Assembly: GCF_029889885.1 (NCBI RefSeq)
Contig: NZ_JARANY010000005.1
Span: forward strand, 1-64,000
Direction of reading: 5' to 3'
From: Chromohalobacter sp. 296-RDG
GTDB lineage: Bacteria; Pseudomonadota; Gammaproteobacteria; Pseudomonadales; Halomonadaceae
DNA length: 64,000 nt
The position numbers and the translations under genes were made by a program. How positions within the stretch are numbered: position 1 is the first letter of the stretch; each line of letters begins with the position of its first letter. Positions 26,542-35,698 of the stretch are shown here, one piece after another. Under the pieces are notes generated by a model. It saw only the letters and a program-made list of their open reading frames with translations. It made no database searches and had not been told where the DNA came from.

Positions 26542-27213
26542 TCATGATGTTTCGGGCTGTTTAGCGCGCTCTTCGAGCAGCGCGACGATGCCTTCGCAGG
26601 CTTCCTGGATATGCGTCTTCAACAACTCACAGGCTTGGTCGGCATCGCCTTGACGGGCCAGTTCGAGGAGTCCGCGATGTTCCTGCTCGGCTTTCTCGAT
26701 TTCCTGGGTGTAGACCAACTGCATGCGAATATAGCGATCGGACTTGGTGTTCAATTGGCTGATCAGGGAGAGGGTTTCAGGTAGCTCGGCCGGGGCGTAA
26801 AGCGCCTGGTGAAAGGCGAAGTTGTACTCGCTCCAGTTATCGATATCGCCGCCGGAATTCAGCGCCTGGTCATACTCGAGGAGGGTGTCTTCGGCCTTTT
26901 TCAGGTCTGTGTCGGTGAGCCCGTTGATGGCATGACGCAGTACGTAGGTCTCGAGCAAAACGCGAAGGTCGAAAAGTTCGCGGATCTTGGCCACGGAAAG
27001 CTCGGTAGTGAAGGCTCCCCGGTGGGCGTGAAATTCGACCAGCCCCTCGGACTCTAGTGTCAGCAAGGCTTCACGAACGGGGATGCGGCTGACGTCGTAG
27101 TCTTTGGCCAAGGCGTCCTGGCGCAGCTGGGTGCCGCCTTTGAATTCTCCGCCAAGGATACGCCCGCGTAGATCATCCGCGACGAATTGCGCTCGTGTCT
27201 TGTAAGTCGCCAT
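26542..27213 (-). CDS. GntR-family regulator with FCD domain (hydroxyproline cluster)
   Basis: A 223-residue regulator. The N-terminal winged helix includes FVADDLRGRILGGEFKGGTQ and LAKDYDVSRIPVREALLTL. The FCD ligand domain spans about residues 85-205 (RVLLETYVLRHAINGLTD, WSEYNFAFHQALYAP). The ATG at 27213 was chosen over an upstream one at 27285 because the helix-turn-helix begins soon after it and the operator dyad lies between. It sits inside the hydroxyproline gene cluster, so it probably controls it. Ligand and sign of control are not known. Confidence 0.9.
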   Translation of the reverse strand: MATYKTRAQFVADDLRGRILGGEFKGGTQLRQDALAKDYDVSRIPVREALLTLESEGLVEFHAHRGAFTTELSVAKIRELFDLRVLLETYVLRHAINGLTDTDLKKAEDTLLEYDQALNSGGDIDNWSEYNFAFHQALYAPAELPETLSLISQLNTKSDRYIRMQLVYTQEIEKAEQEHRGLLELARQGDADQACELLKTHIQEACEGIVALLEERAKQPETS

Positions 27214-27238
27214 GGCCGGCCCCTGCCGAAGATTGGAA

Positions 27239-27257
27239 TTTGCATACTGTATACAAA
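27239..27257. promoter_or_regulatory. Candidate autoregulatory operator of the hydroxyproline GntR gene
   Basis: TTTGCATACTGTATACAAA is a 19-bp dyad with one mismatched arm pair. It includes CTGTATACAA, one mismatch from TTGTATACAA. It lies 26 bp upstream of the regulator start. Confidence 0.65.
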
Positions 27258-27424
27258 CTGCAATGAATGTCCAAGATGAGGACATGGAACGTCGCGTTCA
27301 GACCGCGCCATGCGAGAGCGCTCGGCTTGTTGTATCGGGAAGGGAAGCCGGGAGGCCGGTCATCGTAGACCTCCCGGCATGTCGGTGCGGCGACACCTAT
27401 GGCGTCTAGATGGAGGTGTCTCGT

Positions 27425-28372
27425 TCAGGCATCGTCGAGGGCGGCAGACCAGTTCGCGTACCAGGTACGGAACAGCTCGTATTGGGTTTCGATATAGCGT
27501 CGCTGGGCGTCGCTGAGCACGTCGCTCTCGTTGAAATGCAGCGCGTACTCGCTCTCGCCGTTGAGCACCATCAGATGCTTGTAGTAGAGCACCAGATCGG
27601 CGCCTTCGTCGAAGGAGGACAGTACGCCGAGCGCTTCTTCGAGCTCCCTGGCCAGGCGGCGAGCGGTGACGTCTCCCTCGGCCGCTTTCTTGCTGAGTGC
27701 GACAAGGTGCAACACTTCGCGGGGCAGAGCGTTGCCGATACCGGTGATGGCACCGGTGGCGCCGCAGTTGACGAAGCCGTGGTAGACGGTGGTGTCGACA
27801 CCGACCATCAGGGTGACGTCAGCGTCCTGTGAGGTGATGTGCTCCGCCGCGTAACGCAGGTCATTGGCGCCCCCAAACTCCTTGAAGCCGATCAAGTTCG
27901 CGTGTTTGGCGCGAAGCTCGAAGAACAGGTCGGCACGGGTGGCGAAGCCGTAGTGAGGGCTGTTGTAGATCACTGCCGGCAGATTGGGTGCGGCGTCGAG
28001 AATGGCCGAGAAGTGAGCCTTCTGCGCGGTGGCGGACGTGCCGCGGGACAGCACGCGGGGAATGACCATGAGTCCATCGGCACCGACCTTGGCCGCATGA
28101 GCAGCATGGGAGACGGCTTCCTTGGAGTTGACCGCACCGGTGCCGACGATGGTCGGAATGCCGGCCCCGACCAGGCGTGCAACGCCTTCTTGACGCTGCG
28201 CTTCGCTTAGAAGAGGCCAGTCGCCCATGGAGCCGCAGTACACCACGCCGTTCATTCCCAGTTCGATCAGTTCACGACCCTTGGCGACCAGGGCGTCGAA
28301 ATCTGGCTGACGGTCGGCGGTGCAGGGCGTCATCAATGCGGGAATGCAACCGGTAAAGATGGCATCGTTCAT
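27425..28372 (-). CDS. Dihydrodipicolinate synthase-family enzyme, probable 1-pyrroline-4-hydroxy-2-carboxylate deaminase
   Basis: A 315-residue class I aldolase-fold protein. Lys164 in LIGFKEFGGAN is the Schiff-base lysine and Tyr136 in AVIYNSPHYG the family tyrosine. GVVYCGSMGDWPLLSEAQR replaces the usual GTTGE block, which suits a non-DapA member. Between the 4-hydroxyproline epimerase and dehydrogenase genes it most likely converts 1-pyrroline-4-hydroxy-2-carboxylate to alpha-ketoglutarate semialdehyde plus ammonia (LhpC role). It lies 94 bp downstream of the epimerase gene. Confidence 0.85.
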   Translation of the reverse strand: MNDAIFTGCIPALMTPCTADRQPDFDALVAKGRELIELGMNGVVYCGSMGDWPLLSEAQRQEGVARLVGAGIPTIVGTGAVNSKEAVSHAAHAAKVGADGLMVIPRVLSRGTSATAQKAHFSAILDAAPNLPAVIYNSPHYGFATRADLFFELRAKHANLIGFKEFGGANDLRYAAEHITSQDADVTLMVGVDTTVYHGFVNCGATGAITGIGNALPREVLHLVALSKKAAEGDVTARRLARELEEALGVLSSFDEGADLVLYYKHLMVLNGESEYALHFNESDVLSDAQRRYIETQYELFRTWYANWSAALDDA

Positions 28373-28466
28373 CGTTGTTCCTCGAGAGTTGGTTCATTGC
28401 ATGCAAGGGGCTCAGCGCAGCGGCATCGCTGTAATGCCCGGCGCTGAATCGTCGAGATAAGATGGA

Positions 28467-29402
28467 TCACTGACGCGTGATTCCCCAGGCGAACGGGTCC
28501 TGTTCGTCGATTAGCAAGGTGGCGTCGGCGCTGAGATAGGCGCGTCCCTTGATCGAGGGGCGAATGCGATCGCCTTCCCATTCGTAGGAGGCCTCGAGCT
28601 GGCCGCCGCAGATACTCGCCTGTGTCCAGATCTGCCTCGGCGCCAGCTTGCCATCGGCGGCGAGACAGGCGAGCTTGGCGCTGGTGCCGGTGCCACAGGG
28701 CGAGCGGTCATAAGCCTTGCCGGGACACAGCACGAAATTTCGGCTGTCGGCCTCGCGGTCGTCGCAGAAGAGTTCGATGTGGTCGATGACGCCGCCGTTT
28801 TCCCCGGTAATCGATTGGGCTTCCAGCGCTTGTCGAATGGCCCAGGTGTAGTCGGTGAGAGCCTCGACATTATCGAGTTCGAGGGTCATGTCGTGATCGC
28901 TGACCAGGAAGAACCAGTTGCCGCCCCAGGCAATGTCGCCATGTACGATGTCGTACCCCGGCACCTCGACAGGGACCTGGCGGCGATGACGGTAGGAGAG
29001 GACATTGCGTACGGTCACGGCGCCGTCCCCGTGAAGCGTGGCGTTGATGGGCCCCGCCGGGGTATCGATCTTATGGCAGCCCGGTGTCATTCGTCCCAAG
29101 TGGTGTAGCGACGCCACCAGCCCGATGGTGCCGTGACCGCACATGCCGAGATAACCGCTGTTGTTGAAGAAGATGACCCCGCAACTGGCATCGCTGGACT
29201 CGGGCTCGCAGTACAGCGCGCCGACCAGCACGTCGTGCCCACGCGGCTCCAGCATGAGGGCCCGGCGCCATGCATCGTGATTGTCGCGAAAGTCATCGCA
29301 TTTATCGGCGATGGTGTTACCGGAAAGTGTGGGGATGCCCTCCATGACCAATCGTGTCGGTTCACCCGCGGTGTGGGAATCGATGACGTGCACACGTTTC
29401 AT
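28467..29402 (-). CDS. 4-hydroxyproline 2-epimerase (proline racemase family)
   Basis: A 311-residue enzyme of the proline racemase superfamily. Both catalytic cysteines are present: Cys88 in [10 protein letters not shown] and Cys236 in [12 protein letters not shown]. This excludes the trans-3-hydroxyproline dehydratase subtype, which replaces the first cysteine. The reaction is trans-4-hydroxy-L-proline to cis-4-hydroxy-D-proline. The ATG at 29402 gives the standard [17 protein letters not shown] start; an upstream in-frame ATG at 29486 would pass through the operator. It is the first gene of the deaminase operon. Confidence 0.92.
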   Translation of the reverse strand: MKRVHVIDSHTAGEPTRLVMEGIPTLSGNTIADKCDDFRDNHDAWRRALMLEPRGHDVLVGALYCEPESSDASCGVIFFNNSGYLGMCGHGTIGLVASLHHLGRMTPGCHKIDTPAGPINATLHGDGAVTVRNVLSYRHRRQVPVEVPGYDIVHGDIAWGGNWFFLVSDHDMTLELDNVEALTDYTWAIRQALEAQSITGENGGVIDHIELFCDDREADSRNFVLCPGKAYDRSPCGTGTSAKLACLAADGKLAPRQIWTQASICGGQLEASYEWEGDRIRPSIKGRAYLSADATLLIDEQDPFAWGITRQ

Positions 29403-29430
29403 AAGCCACCTTCGCTCGATCTTGTTGGTT

Positions 29431-29447
29431 TTATATTTTATACAATC
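29431..29447. promoter_or_regulatory. Candidate operator upstream of the epimerase gene
   Basis: TTATATTTTATACAATC is the exact reverse complement of 26255-26271. It contains TTTTATACAA, one mismatch from the TTGTATACAA dyad, and lies about 30-45 bp upstream of the epimerase start, overlapping the expected promoter. Confidence 0.62.
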
Positions 29448-29682
29448 TTCAAAGGATTTTGTGAAGTCATGTCCGTTGACAGTCATCCAAGGTAGTCACG
29501 TGGTAAAGCACATACCGCGGATCGTGCATGCACGCACGCATGAGCCGGCACCACGTCGATGAGAAAAAGCACCGCGTGGGCCGGCGAGACGGAAGGGGAG
29601 CCAGTAAGAGAGAATGACATTCTGGACTGCACCGTGGCAGATGCCTTAAGCGAGTCCCAAGCTGTTACGGCAGTGCGTGTGA

Positions 29683-30303
29683 TTAACCTGGCCGGTACAT
29701 CTTGAAGTTCTGCTCGGCGCTGACTTCGAAGTAATCGGCCGGGCCGCCGCCGCGCAGAATGGGGTGTGCCTCGGCGGTCTGATAGACGCCGTCATGCAGC
29801 AGTGACTGGTCGATGTGTACACCGACGACCTCGCCCAGTACCAACCACGTCTCGAGAGACTCACCAGCGGCGGATTGGAGCTGAATCAGCTGACTCAGCC
29901 GACACTCGAAGGCGACGCGCGCTTCGGCGACGTGCGGTACGCCGACGACCTGGGAAGCGCGCGGTGTGAGGCCGGCCAACGCGAATTCGTCGACCTCGGG
30001 TGCCACGCTGGCACAGCTGGCATTCATCTGCTCGGCGAGCGGGCGGGTCGCCAAGTGCCAGCAAAACTCGCCGGTGGCGGCGATGTTACGCACGCTGTCC
30101 TTGTAGCCGATGCTGGAGAAGCCCACGATCGGCGGCGTGTAATTGAAAGCGTTGAAGAAGCTGTAAGGTGCCAGGTTCAGGTGGCCGTCGCGATCCTGAG
30201 AGGAAACCCAGCCGATCGGGCGAGGCCCGACGATGGCGTTGAAGGGATCGTGGGGCAAGCCGTGGCCTTGGTGCGGCTCGTAGAAGTGAAATCCGTCACG
30301 CAT
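29683..30303 (-). CDS. Flavin reductase family (FMN-binding split barrel) protein
   Basis: A 206-residue protein of the DIM6/NTAB flavin reductase family. NAIVGPRPIGWVSSQDRDGH and LNLAPYSFFNAFNYTPPIV near residues 23-60 are the FMN-binding blocks, and NIAATGEFCWHLATRPLAEQ follows. Such proteins bind FMN and either reduce it or serve a partner oxygenase. No flavin monooxygenase is adjacent. It shares strand with the GST gene 42 bp upstream and may be co-transcribed with it. Confidence 0.88.
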   Translation of the reverse strand: MRDGFHFYEPHQGHGLPHDPFNAIVGPRPIGWVSSQDRDGHLNLAPYSFFNAFNYTPPIVGFSSIGYKDSVRNIAATGEFCWHLATRPLAEQMNASCASVAPEVDEFALAGLTPRASQVVGVPHVAEARVAFECRLSQLIQLQSAAGESLETWLVLGEVVGVHIDQSLLHDGVYQTAEAHPILRGGGPADYFEVSAEQNFKMYRPG

Positions 30304-30345
30304 GATATGTTCCTTGCTGAAGTTGAGCGGTGTAAACGGGGAAGG

Positions 30346-31029
30346 CTACGCGCGGCGATCTTCCAAGACGCGCCGACCGCGTAGGCAATCTTGTTCGTGA
30401 GGCTCGTCGATCCACGGCTCGGCGATACCCTGCGTTATCCAGTCAGCGACGCTGGGATGCTCGAGCAGGCGTTGAGCATAGAGAAGTGCTGTCTCACCCA
30501 GTGGTAAGCCATAGCCATGAATACGCACCGCTACCGGGGCGAAAAAGGCATCGACGGCGGTAAAACGGTCACCCGCCAACCAAGGCCCACCGAAGCGTTT
30601 CAAGCCTTCACACCATAGTGCGTCCAGTCGGGCCAAGTCCTCTTGCAATGCCTCGCTCGGCGTACCCAACGCGATACGCAACGCGCAGTTCATGGAGCAT
30701 TCGTCACGCAAGGCCGGGAATCCGGAATGCATTTCGGCGGTGGCGCAACGTGCCCAGGCGCGGGCAGCTCGTGACTGAGGCCAGAGGTCTGGGTAGGCTT
30801 CGGCGACATACTCGATAATCGCCAATGAGTCCCAAACCACGTTGTCACCCTCATGTAGACAAGGCACCTTGGCTGAGGGTGAGAACGACATGAAGTCGGT
30901 TTGCGGACCGGCGCCCTTGAAAGGCGTAAGTTCTTCCTCGAAGGGAATTCCGAGTGCTTCCAGGGCGACCCACGCGCGCATTGACCAGGAAGAGTAGTTC
31001 TTGTTGGCGATAAACAGTTGATACGGCAT
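30346..31029 (-). CDS. Glutathione S-transferase family protein
   Basis: A 227-residue GST. The thioredoxin-like N-terminal domain starts YQLFIANKNYSSWSMRAWVA, where the NYSSWS serine region matches the active site of this subgroup, and GAGPQTDFMSFSPSAKVPCL continues it. A helical C-terminal domain follows. The ATG at 31029 has AGGAG ten bases upstream. The substrate is not evident. Confidence 0.88.
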   Translation of the reverse strand: MPYQLFIANKNYSSWSMRAWVALEALGIPFEEELTPFKGAGPQTDFMSFSPSAKVPCLHEGDNVVWDSLAIIEYVAEAYPDLWPQSRAARAWARCATAEMHSGFPALRDECSMNCALRIALGTPSEALQEDLARLDALWCEGLKRFGGPWLAGDRFTAVDAFFAPVAVRIHGYGLPLGETALLYAQRLLEHPSVADWITQGIAEPWIDEPHEQDCLRGRRVLEDRRA

Positions 31030-31130
31030 GGGCTTCTCCTTTTTGGACGCGAGTGATCGCAACAGCTATCGGCGGGGGAGAACCTCATCTTGGCAGGGGG
31101 TTCTCGCTGTTAAGGTGTGCTAGCTGAGTG

Positions 31131-31841
31131 TCAGGCGCGGTCTTCGATGAAGACCAGGGTGCGGCCGTGGGAGAGCGCCGCTGCGTGACGGTGGTAGGCG
31201 CTGCGGGCCCAGCAATTGAAGCCGTGATCGGCGCCGTCGTAGACATTGATGGTGACGTCGTCGCGGTCGGCAAAGGTCTCGCGGACCTGATCGACGGTCT
31301 CGGCGGGGATATGCCCGTCGTTACCAGCGAAATGGAACTGCACCGGCACGTCGAGCCGTGAGGCCTTGTCCAGATGCTTGTGAATGCCGCCGGGGTAGAA
31401 ACTCGCGGCACGGTCGACGCCGGCTTCGATGGCGGCCAGATAGGCAAGGATGCCGCCCATGCAGTAACCGATAGCGGTGACGTCGCCATCGCATTCGCTG
31501 CGTTGACGCAAGGCCTGGGCGGTGCTGGCCAGGTCCTTGACGGCTACCGTGAAGTCGATATCGCCGACGAGCTTGAAGGCCTTGTCCATGTCGGCACCTT
31601 CATAGGCGAGCTCGACGCCCGGCTCCTGACGCCAGAAGACATCCGGCGCGAGCACTACGTAGCCGTCCTGAGCGTATTGCTTGGCGACGCTTCGCATGTG
31701 GGCATTGACGCCGAAAATTTCCTGAATCAAGACGATGCCGGGGCCCTTGCCAGCGGGTGGCAGGGCCAGGTAGCCCTTGAAGGTCTGATCGTCGTGGGAC
31801 GTGATGTCGATCCACTGAGGGGTGACGGCGGAGTCGCTCAT
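31131..31841 (-). CDS. Dienelactone hydrolase family protein
   Basis: A 236-residue alpha/beta hydrolase of the dienelactone hydrolase family. The triad is Cys127 in AIGYCMGGILAY, Asp175 in FAGNDGHIPAE and His206 in DGADHGFNCW. GIVLIQEIFGVNAHMRSVAK near residues 35-54 is the oxyanion block with Glu41. True family members hydrolyse dienelactone in chlorocatechol breakdown, but many, as here without catechol genes, have other ester or lactone substrates. The start has a GAAGGAGG site. Confidence 0.9.
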   Translation of the reverse strand: MSDSAVTPQWIDITSHDDQTFKGYLALPPAGKGPGIVLIQEIFGVNAHMRSVAKQYAQDGYVVLAPDVFWRQEPGVELAYEGADMDKAFKLVGDIDFTVAVKDLASTAQALRQRSECDGDVTAIGYCMGGILAYLAAIEAGVDRAASFYPGGIHKHLDKASRLDVPVQFHFAGNDGHIPAETVDQVRETFADRDDVTINVYDGADHGFNCWARSAYHRHAAALSHGRTLVFIEDRA

Positions 31842-31983
31842 GGTGCCTCCTTCGATGGATGAAGCGTTCGAGATATGGCTCTAGTCTAGAGAGCTGACAT
31901 CATGAAGGCTAGGAAGTTTGCAAGCGAACGATGGCCCAGTCGAGTAGCTGGGTGTTATAGTCTTTAAGTGAATATAAAAATTT

Positions 31984-32010
31984 CTTTTTAGAATTTTTAA
32001 TTCTTTTAAG
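31984..32010. promoter_or_regulatory. AT-rich dyad upstream of cysJ
   Basis: The arms CTT/AAG and AGAATT/AATTCT are arranged symmetrically with T-triplet spacers across 31984-32010 in a very AT-rich stretch, about 60-85 bp upstream of cysJ. This is the kind of place a LysR regulator such as CysB binds, but I cannot confirm which factor. Confidence 0.4.
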
Positions 32011-32068
32011 ACTTGCCTAGCCTAGACACCCTAGTCTCAAGATCACCACGGCAACGATGAGAGGTCCA

Positions 32069-33859
32069 ATGTCGCAAGGACGCTTGTCCGAATCGAACAG
32101 CCCCCTCAGTGCCAATCAGGCACGGCGGCTAAATGATGCGCTGGCCGATCTGGACGCCCGGCAACGTGCCTGGCTGCAGGGCTATCTGGCCGGTCTGGAT
32201 GCGCATGATGCGCCGGCGGCCGCCGAATCGCCGGCCTCGCCCCCCGGTGAGCCGCTGACTGTGCTGTTCGGCAGCCAGACCGGCAATGCCGAGGGCGTGG
32301 CCGAACAGGCGGCCGAGCGAGCGCGTGCCTGGGGGCTCGACGTCGAACTGAAGGACATGGCGTCCTTCGGCAAGCAAGACCTCAAGCAGGCCACCCGGTT
32401 GATGGCGGTGGTCAGCACCCAGGGCGACGGTGATCCACCGGACAGCGCTCTGGGCTTTTACGAGCTGCTGGCGGGACGTAAAGCGCCACGTTTGAGTGAC
32501 GACCATCGCTTCGCCGTGCTGGGACTGGGCGATGCCAGCTACGAATATTTCTGCGAGTCCGGCAAGGTGCTCGATTCGCGGCTCGAGGCCTTGGGGGCGC
32601 AGCGCCTGTGTGCGCGGGTCGACGCCGATGTCGACTACGAAGAGACCGCCACGCAATGGGTCGACGCGACGCTTGACGCCTTCGCCGCGCTCTCGGGGAA
32701 TGCTGCGCCGGGACCGGCGTCCGATGTGAGCGGCGGCGCGGTCGCCACCTACTCGCGTTCGCATCCTTTCCAGGCGGAAGTGCTGGAGATGCAGCCGCTC
32801 AATACCGAGGATTCCGACAAGCAGACGCTGCATGTCGAGCTCTCGTTGGAGGAATCGGGTCTGGAATATCGCCCCGGCGACGCCGTGGGGATCGTGCCGC
32901 AGAACGATCCCACCTATGTCGACGAGCTTTTGACCGCTCTGCGACTGGATGGCGAGACGCCGTACGAGGAAGGGCGTCAACTGCGTGATGCCTTGCTCAA
33001 CGATTTCGAAGTCACCACCCTGACGCGTCCCTTCCTCAATCACTGGGCCGAGATCAGCGACGATGCCGAATTGCGTCGCCTGCTCGACGAAGAGTCACGC
33101 GACGAGCTGCGCGAGTGGTTACAGGGGCGGCATATCATCGACGTGCTGGAGCATTTTCCGGTCGAGGGGCTGGAGGCGGACACTTTCATCCGCGCGTTGC
33201 GCAAGCTGCCGCCACGCTTGTATTCGATTGCCTCGAGCCAGGCCGCGGCCCCCGATGAAGTGCATCTCACCGTTGCCGTGGTGCGCTATGAAACCCACGG
33301 GCGCGCGCGCGGCGGCGTGGCGACGACCTACCTCGCCGACCGCGTCAGCCCTGGCGATCAAGTGCCGATCTACATCGATCACAACAAGCATTTCAAGCTG
33401 CCCGACGATGACGCGGTGCCCATCGTGATGATCGGGCCGGGGACTGGGGTGGCGCCGTTCAGGGCCTTTCTCCAGGAGCGCGAAGCGCGTGGGGCGAGCG
33501 GCGATAACTGGCTGTTTTTCGGCGACCGGCGGCGGCGTAGCGACTTCCTGTATCAGGCCGAATGGCTGCAATGGCGCAAGACGGGACTCCTGTCGCGGCT
33601 CGACGTGGCGTTTTCTCGCGATCAACAGGACAAGGTCTACGTGCAGGACCGCCTGCGCGAACAGGCTGCCACACTTTATGATTGGCTGCAGGCCGGGGCC
33701 TATGTCTTCGTGTGCGGCGACGCAGAACGCATGGCGCCGGACGTCCACCAGGCCTTGCTCGATGTGATTCGCGAGCAGGGGAGATACGACGAGGAAGCCG
33801 CTGCCGAGTACCTGCGTGACCTGCAGCAGCAAAAGCGCTATCAGCGCGACGTCTATTGA
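32069..33859 (+). CDS. cysJ: Sulfite reductase [NADPH] flavoprotein subunit
   Basis: A 596-residue flavoprotein. Residues ~65-205 are a flavodoxin FMN domain (TVLFGSQTGNAEGVAEQAAE). The FAD domain contains RLYSIASSQAA and RARGGVATTYLADRV, and the NADP domain contains GPGTGVAPFRAFLQER and NWLFFGDRRRRSDFLY. It ends YQRDVY, the classic CysJ terminus. It passes electrons from NADPH to the CysI hemoprotein for reduction of sulfite to sulfide. The ATG at 32069 has GAGAGG upstream; an ATG at 32057 is in frame. cysI follows 10 bp downstream. Confidence 0.93.
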   Translation: MSQGRLSESNSPLSANQARRLNDALADLDARQRAWLQGYLAGLDAHDAPAAAESPASPPGEPLTVLFGSQTGNAEGVAEQAAERARAWGLDVELKDMASFGKQDLKQATRLMAVVSTQGDGDPPDSALGFYELLAGRKAPRLSDDHRFAVLGLGDASYEYFCESGKVLDSRLEALGAQRLCARVDADVDYEETATQWVDATLDAFAALSGNAAPGPASDVSGGAVATYSRSHPFQAEVLEMQPLNTEDSDKQTLHVELSLEESGLEYRPGDAVGIVPQNDPTYVDELLTALRLDGETPYEEGRQLRDALLNDFEVTTLTRPFLNHWAEISDDAELRRLLDEESRDELREWLQGRHIIDVLEHFPVEGLEADTFIRALRKLPPRLYSIASSQAAAPDEVHLTVAVVRYETHGRARGGVATTYLADRVSPGDQVPIYIDHNKHFKLPDDDAVPIVMIGPGTGVAPFRAFLQEREARGASGDNWLFFGDRRRRSDFLYQAEWLQWRKTGLLSRLDVAFSRDQQDKVYVQDRLREQAATLYDWLQAGAYVFVCGDAERMAPDVHQALLDVIREQGRYDEEAAAEYLRDLQQQKRYQRDVY

Positions 33860-33869
33860 GGAGACCGAC

Positions 33870-35600
33870 ATGGATATCATCGCCAAGATGCGTGACGTGT
33901 CGCTCGACGAGCTGCATCCCAATGAACGGCTCAAGGTCGAGAGCCACTATCTTTATGGCACCCTTGAAGAGAGCCTGGCCGACCGGGCCACCGGCGCGGT
34001 CAATGAGGCGGATACCCAGCTGACCAAGTTTCACGGCTTCTATCAGCAGGATGACCGCGATGTGCGTGACGACCGTCGCCATCGCAAGCTGGAGCCGCTG
34101 TATTCGTTCATGGTGCGCCTGCGTTTGCCTGGCGGGCGGGTATCGCCCGAGCAGTGGCTGACGCTGGATGACAACGCCAGGCGCTATGCCAACGGCACGC
34201 TGCGCATCACGACGCGTCAGACCTTTCAGTATCACGGGGTGTTCAAGGAAAACCTGCGCGGCCATTTGCAGGCGCTGGACAAGGCGATGATGGACACCAT
34301 CGCCGCCTGTGGTGATGTCAACCGCAACGTGATCTGCACCGCCAATCCGTACCGCTCACCGGTGCACCGTCAGGTCTACGACCTCGCGCACGCGATCAGC
34401 ACTCGTCTGTTGCCGAGCACTCGCGCCTTTCACGAGATATTCCTCGGCGAGGAGCGCGTGGCAGGCGGGCCTCAGGAAACCGACGATGAGGTCGAGCCGC
34501 TCTACACACGGCATTATCTGCCGCGCAAGTTCAAGGTAGCGCTGGCGATCCCGCCCGAGAACGATGTCGATGTGTTCGCCCACGATGTCGGCTTCATCGC
34601 CGACGTACAGGCGGGCGAGTTGCAGGGCTTCAATGTGTGCATCGGTGGCGGCATGGGCATGACGCACGGTGAGACCGCGACCTTCCCGCGGCTTTCCGAC
34701 ATCGTCGGTTACTGTACGCCGGATCGCGCGGCGGCCGTGTCGGAAGCGATCATGCTCGTGCAGCGTGATAACGGCAATCGCCATGATCGCAAGCAGGCGC
34801 GTCTCAAGTATACCGTCGAGGCGCTGGGCGTCGAAGGCTTCCGCGAGCGCGTCGAGGAGTACCTGGGCGAGTCGTTGGCGCCGCCAATCGAGCTGCCGCT
34901 CACCCACAACGGCGACCGGCTCGGTTGGTATCAGGGTGAGGATGGCCTCTGGCACTACGGCCTGTTCGTTCAAAATGGCCGCCTGGCGGATGTCGAGGAC
35001 GGGCCACAGCTCATGATGGGCATGCGCGAGATCGCCAAGGCGCACGACGGCGATATTGTGCTGACCACCAACCAGAATCTGATCATCACCCAGGTGCCCG
35101 AGACGCGCCGCGAGGCCATCGACACGCTACTGGCGGATTACGCGATGACGTTCGAGACGACGCCGCTGCGCCGTCACGCGATGGCCTGCGTGGCATTCCC
35201 CACTTGTGGCTTGGCGATGGCCGAAAGCGAACGTTATCTGCCGTCACTCATCGACCGTCTAGAAGCGATCATGCATGACGCAGGCTTGGACGATGACGCC
35301 ATCATCGTGCGCATGACGGGCTGTCCGAATGGCTGCGCGCGGCCCTATCTGGCGGAAATCGGCTTCGTGGGCAAGACCTTGGGACGTTACAACCTCTATC
35401 TGGGGGGCGGTTTCGCCGGCGAGCGCCTCAACAAGCTCTACCGCGAGAACATCGACGAGGCGACCATTCTCGAGGAGCTCACGCCGCTGATTCAGCGCTA
35501 CGCCGCCGAGCGCGAAGCGGGCGAGGCATTCGGCGACTTCGTGGTGCGTGCGGGCGTGATCGCGCCGACCCTGGCTGGCCGCGAATTTCACGCACGCTGA
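33870..35600 (+). CDS. cysI: Sulfite reductase hemoprotein subunit
   Basis: A 576-residue siroheme/4Fe-4S protein. The cluster ligands are Cys440, Cys446, Cys485 and Cys489 in ACVAFPTCGLAMAESER and RMTGCPNGCARPYLAEIGF, with the same spacing as E. coli CysI (434, 440, 479, 483). TLRITTRQTFQYHGVFK and NRNVICTANPYRSPVH belong to the siroheme pocket. The ATG at 33870 follows GAGGAGA. It reduces sulfite by six electrons for cysteine biosynthesis. It is translationally close to cysJ; no cysH is adjacent. Confidence 0.94.
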   Translation: MDIIAKMRDVSLDELHPNERLKVESHYLYGTLEESLADRATGAVNEADTQLTKFHGFYQQDDRDVRDDRRHRKLEPLYSFMVRLRLPGGRVSPEQWLTLDDNARRYANGTLRITTRQTFQYHGVFKENLRGHLQALDKAMMDTIAACGDVNRNVICTANPYRSPVHRQVYDLAHAISTRLLPSTRAFHEIFLGEERVAGGPQETDDEVEPLYTRHYLPRKFKVALAIPPENDVDVFAHDVGFIADVQAGELQGFNVCIGGGMGMTHGETATFPRLSDIVGYCTPDRAAAVSEAIMLVQRDNGNRHDRKQARLKYTVEALGVEGFRERVEEYLGESLAPPIELPLTHNGDRLGWYQGEDGLWHYGLFVQNGRLADVEDGPQLMMGMREIAKAHDGDIVLTTNQNLIITQVPETRREAIDTLLADYAMTFETTPLRRHAMACVAFPTCGLAMAESERYLPSLIDRLEAIMHDAGLDDDAIIVRMTGCPNGCARPYLAEIGFVGKTLGRYNLYLGGGFAGERLNKLYRENIDEATILEELTPLIQRYAAEREAGEAFGDFVVRAGVIAPTLAGREFHAR

Positions 35601-35644
35601 GCCTGCGTCCAACCTTGTCGCCACTATGTCGTTTGTCACCACTA

Positions 35645-35671
35645 CCTTGGCGCCTGCAAGGGGCGCCAAGG
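35645..35671. terminator. Hairpin between convergent cysI and the AurF-like gene
   Basis: CCTTGGCGCC (35645-35654) pairs perfectly with GGCGCCAAGG (35662-35671). There is no T-run on either strand, so any terminator role, possibly bidirectional, is uncertain. Confidence 0.5.
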
Positions 35672-35698
35672 CGTTGCCTCTGTTCGCGCGCTGTCGTG

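Noticed and set aside
32129-33043. Long open frame antisense to cysJ
   Set aside because: CysJ on the plus strand is unmistakable; the antisense frame is a composition artefact.
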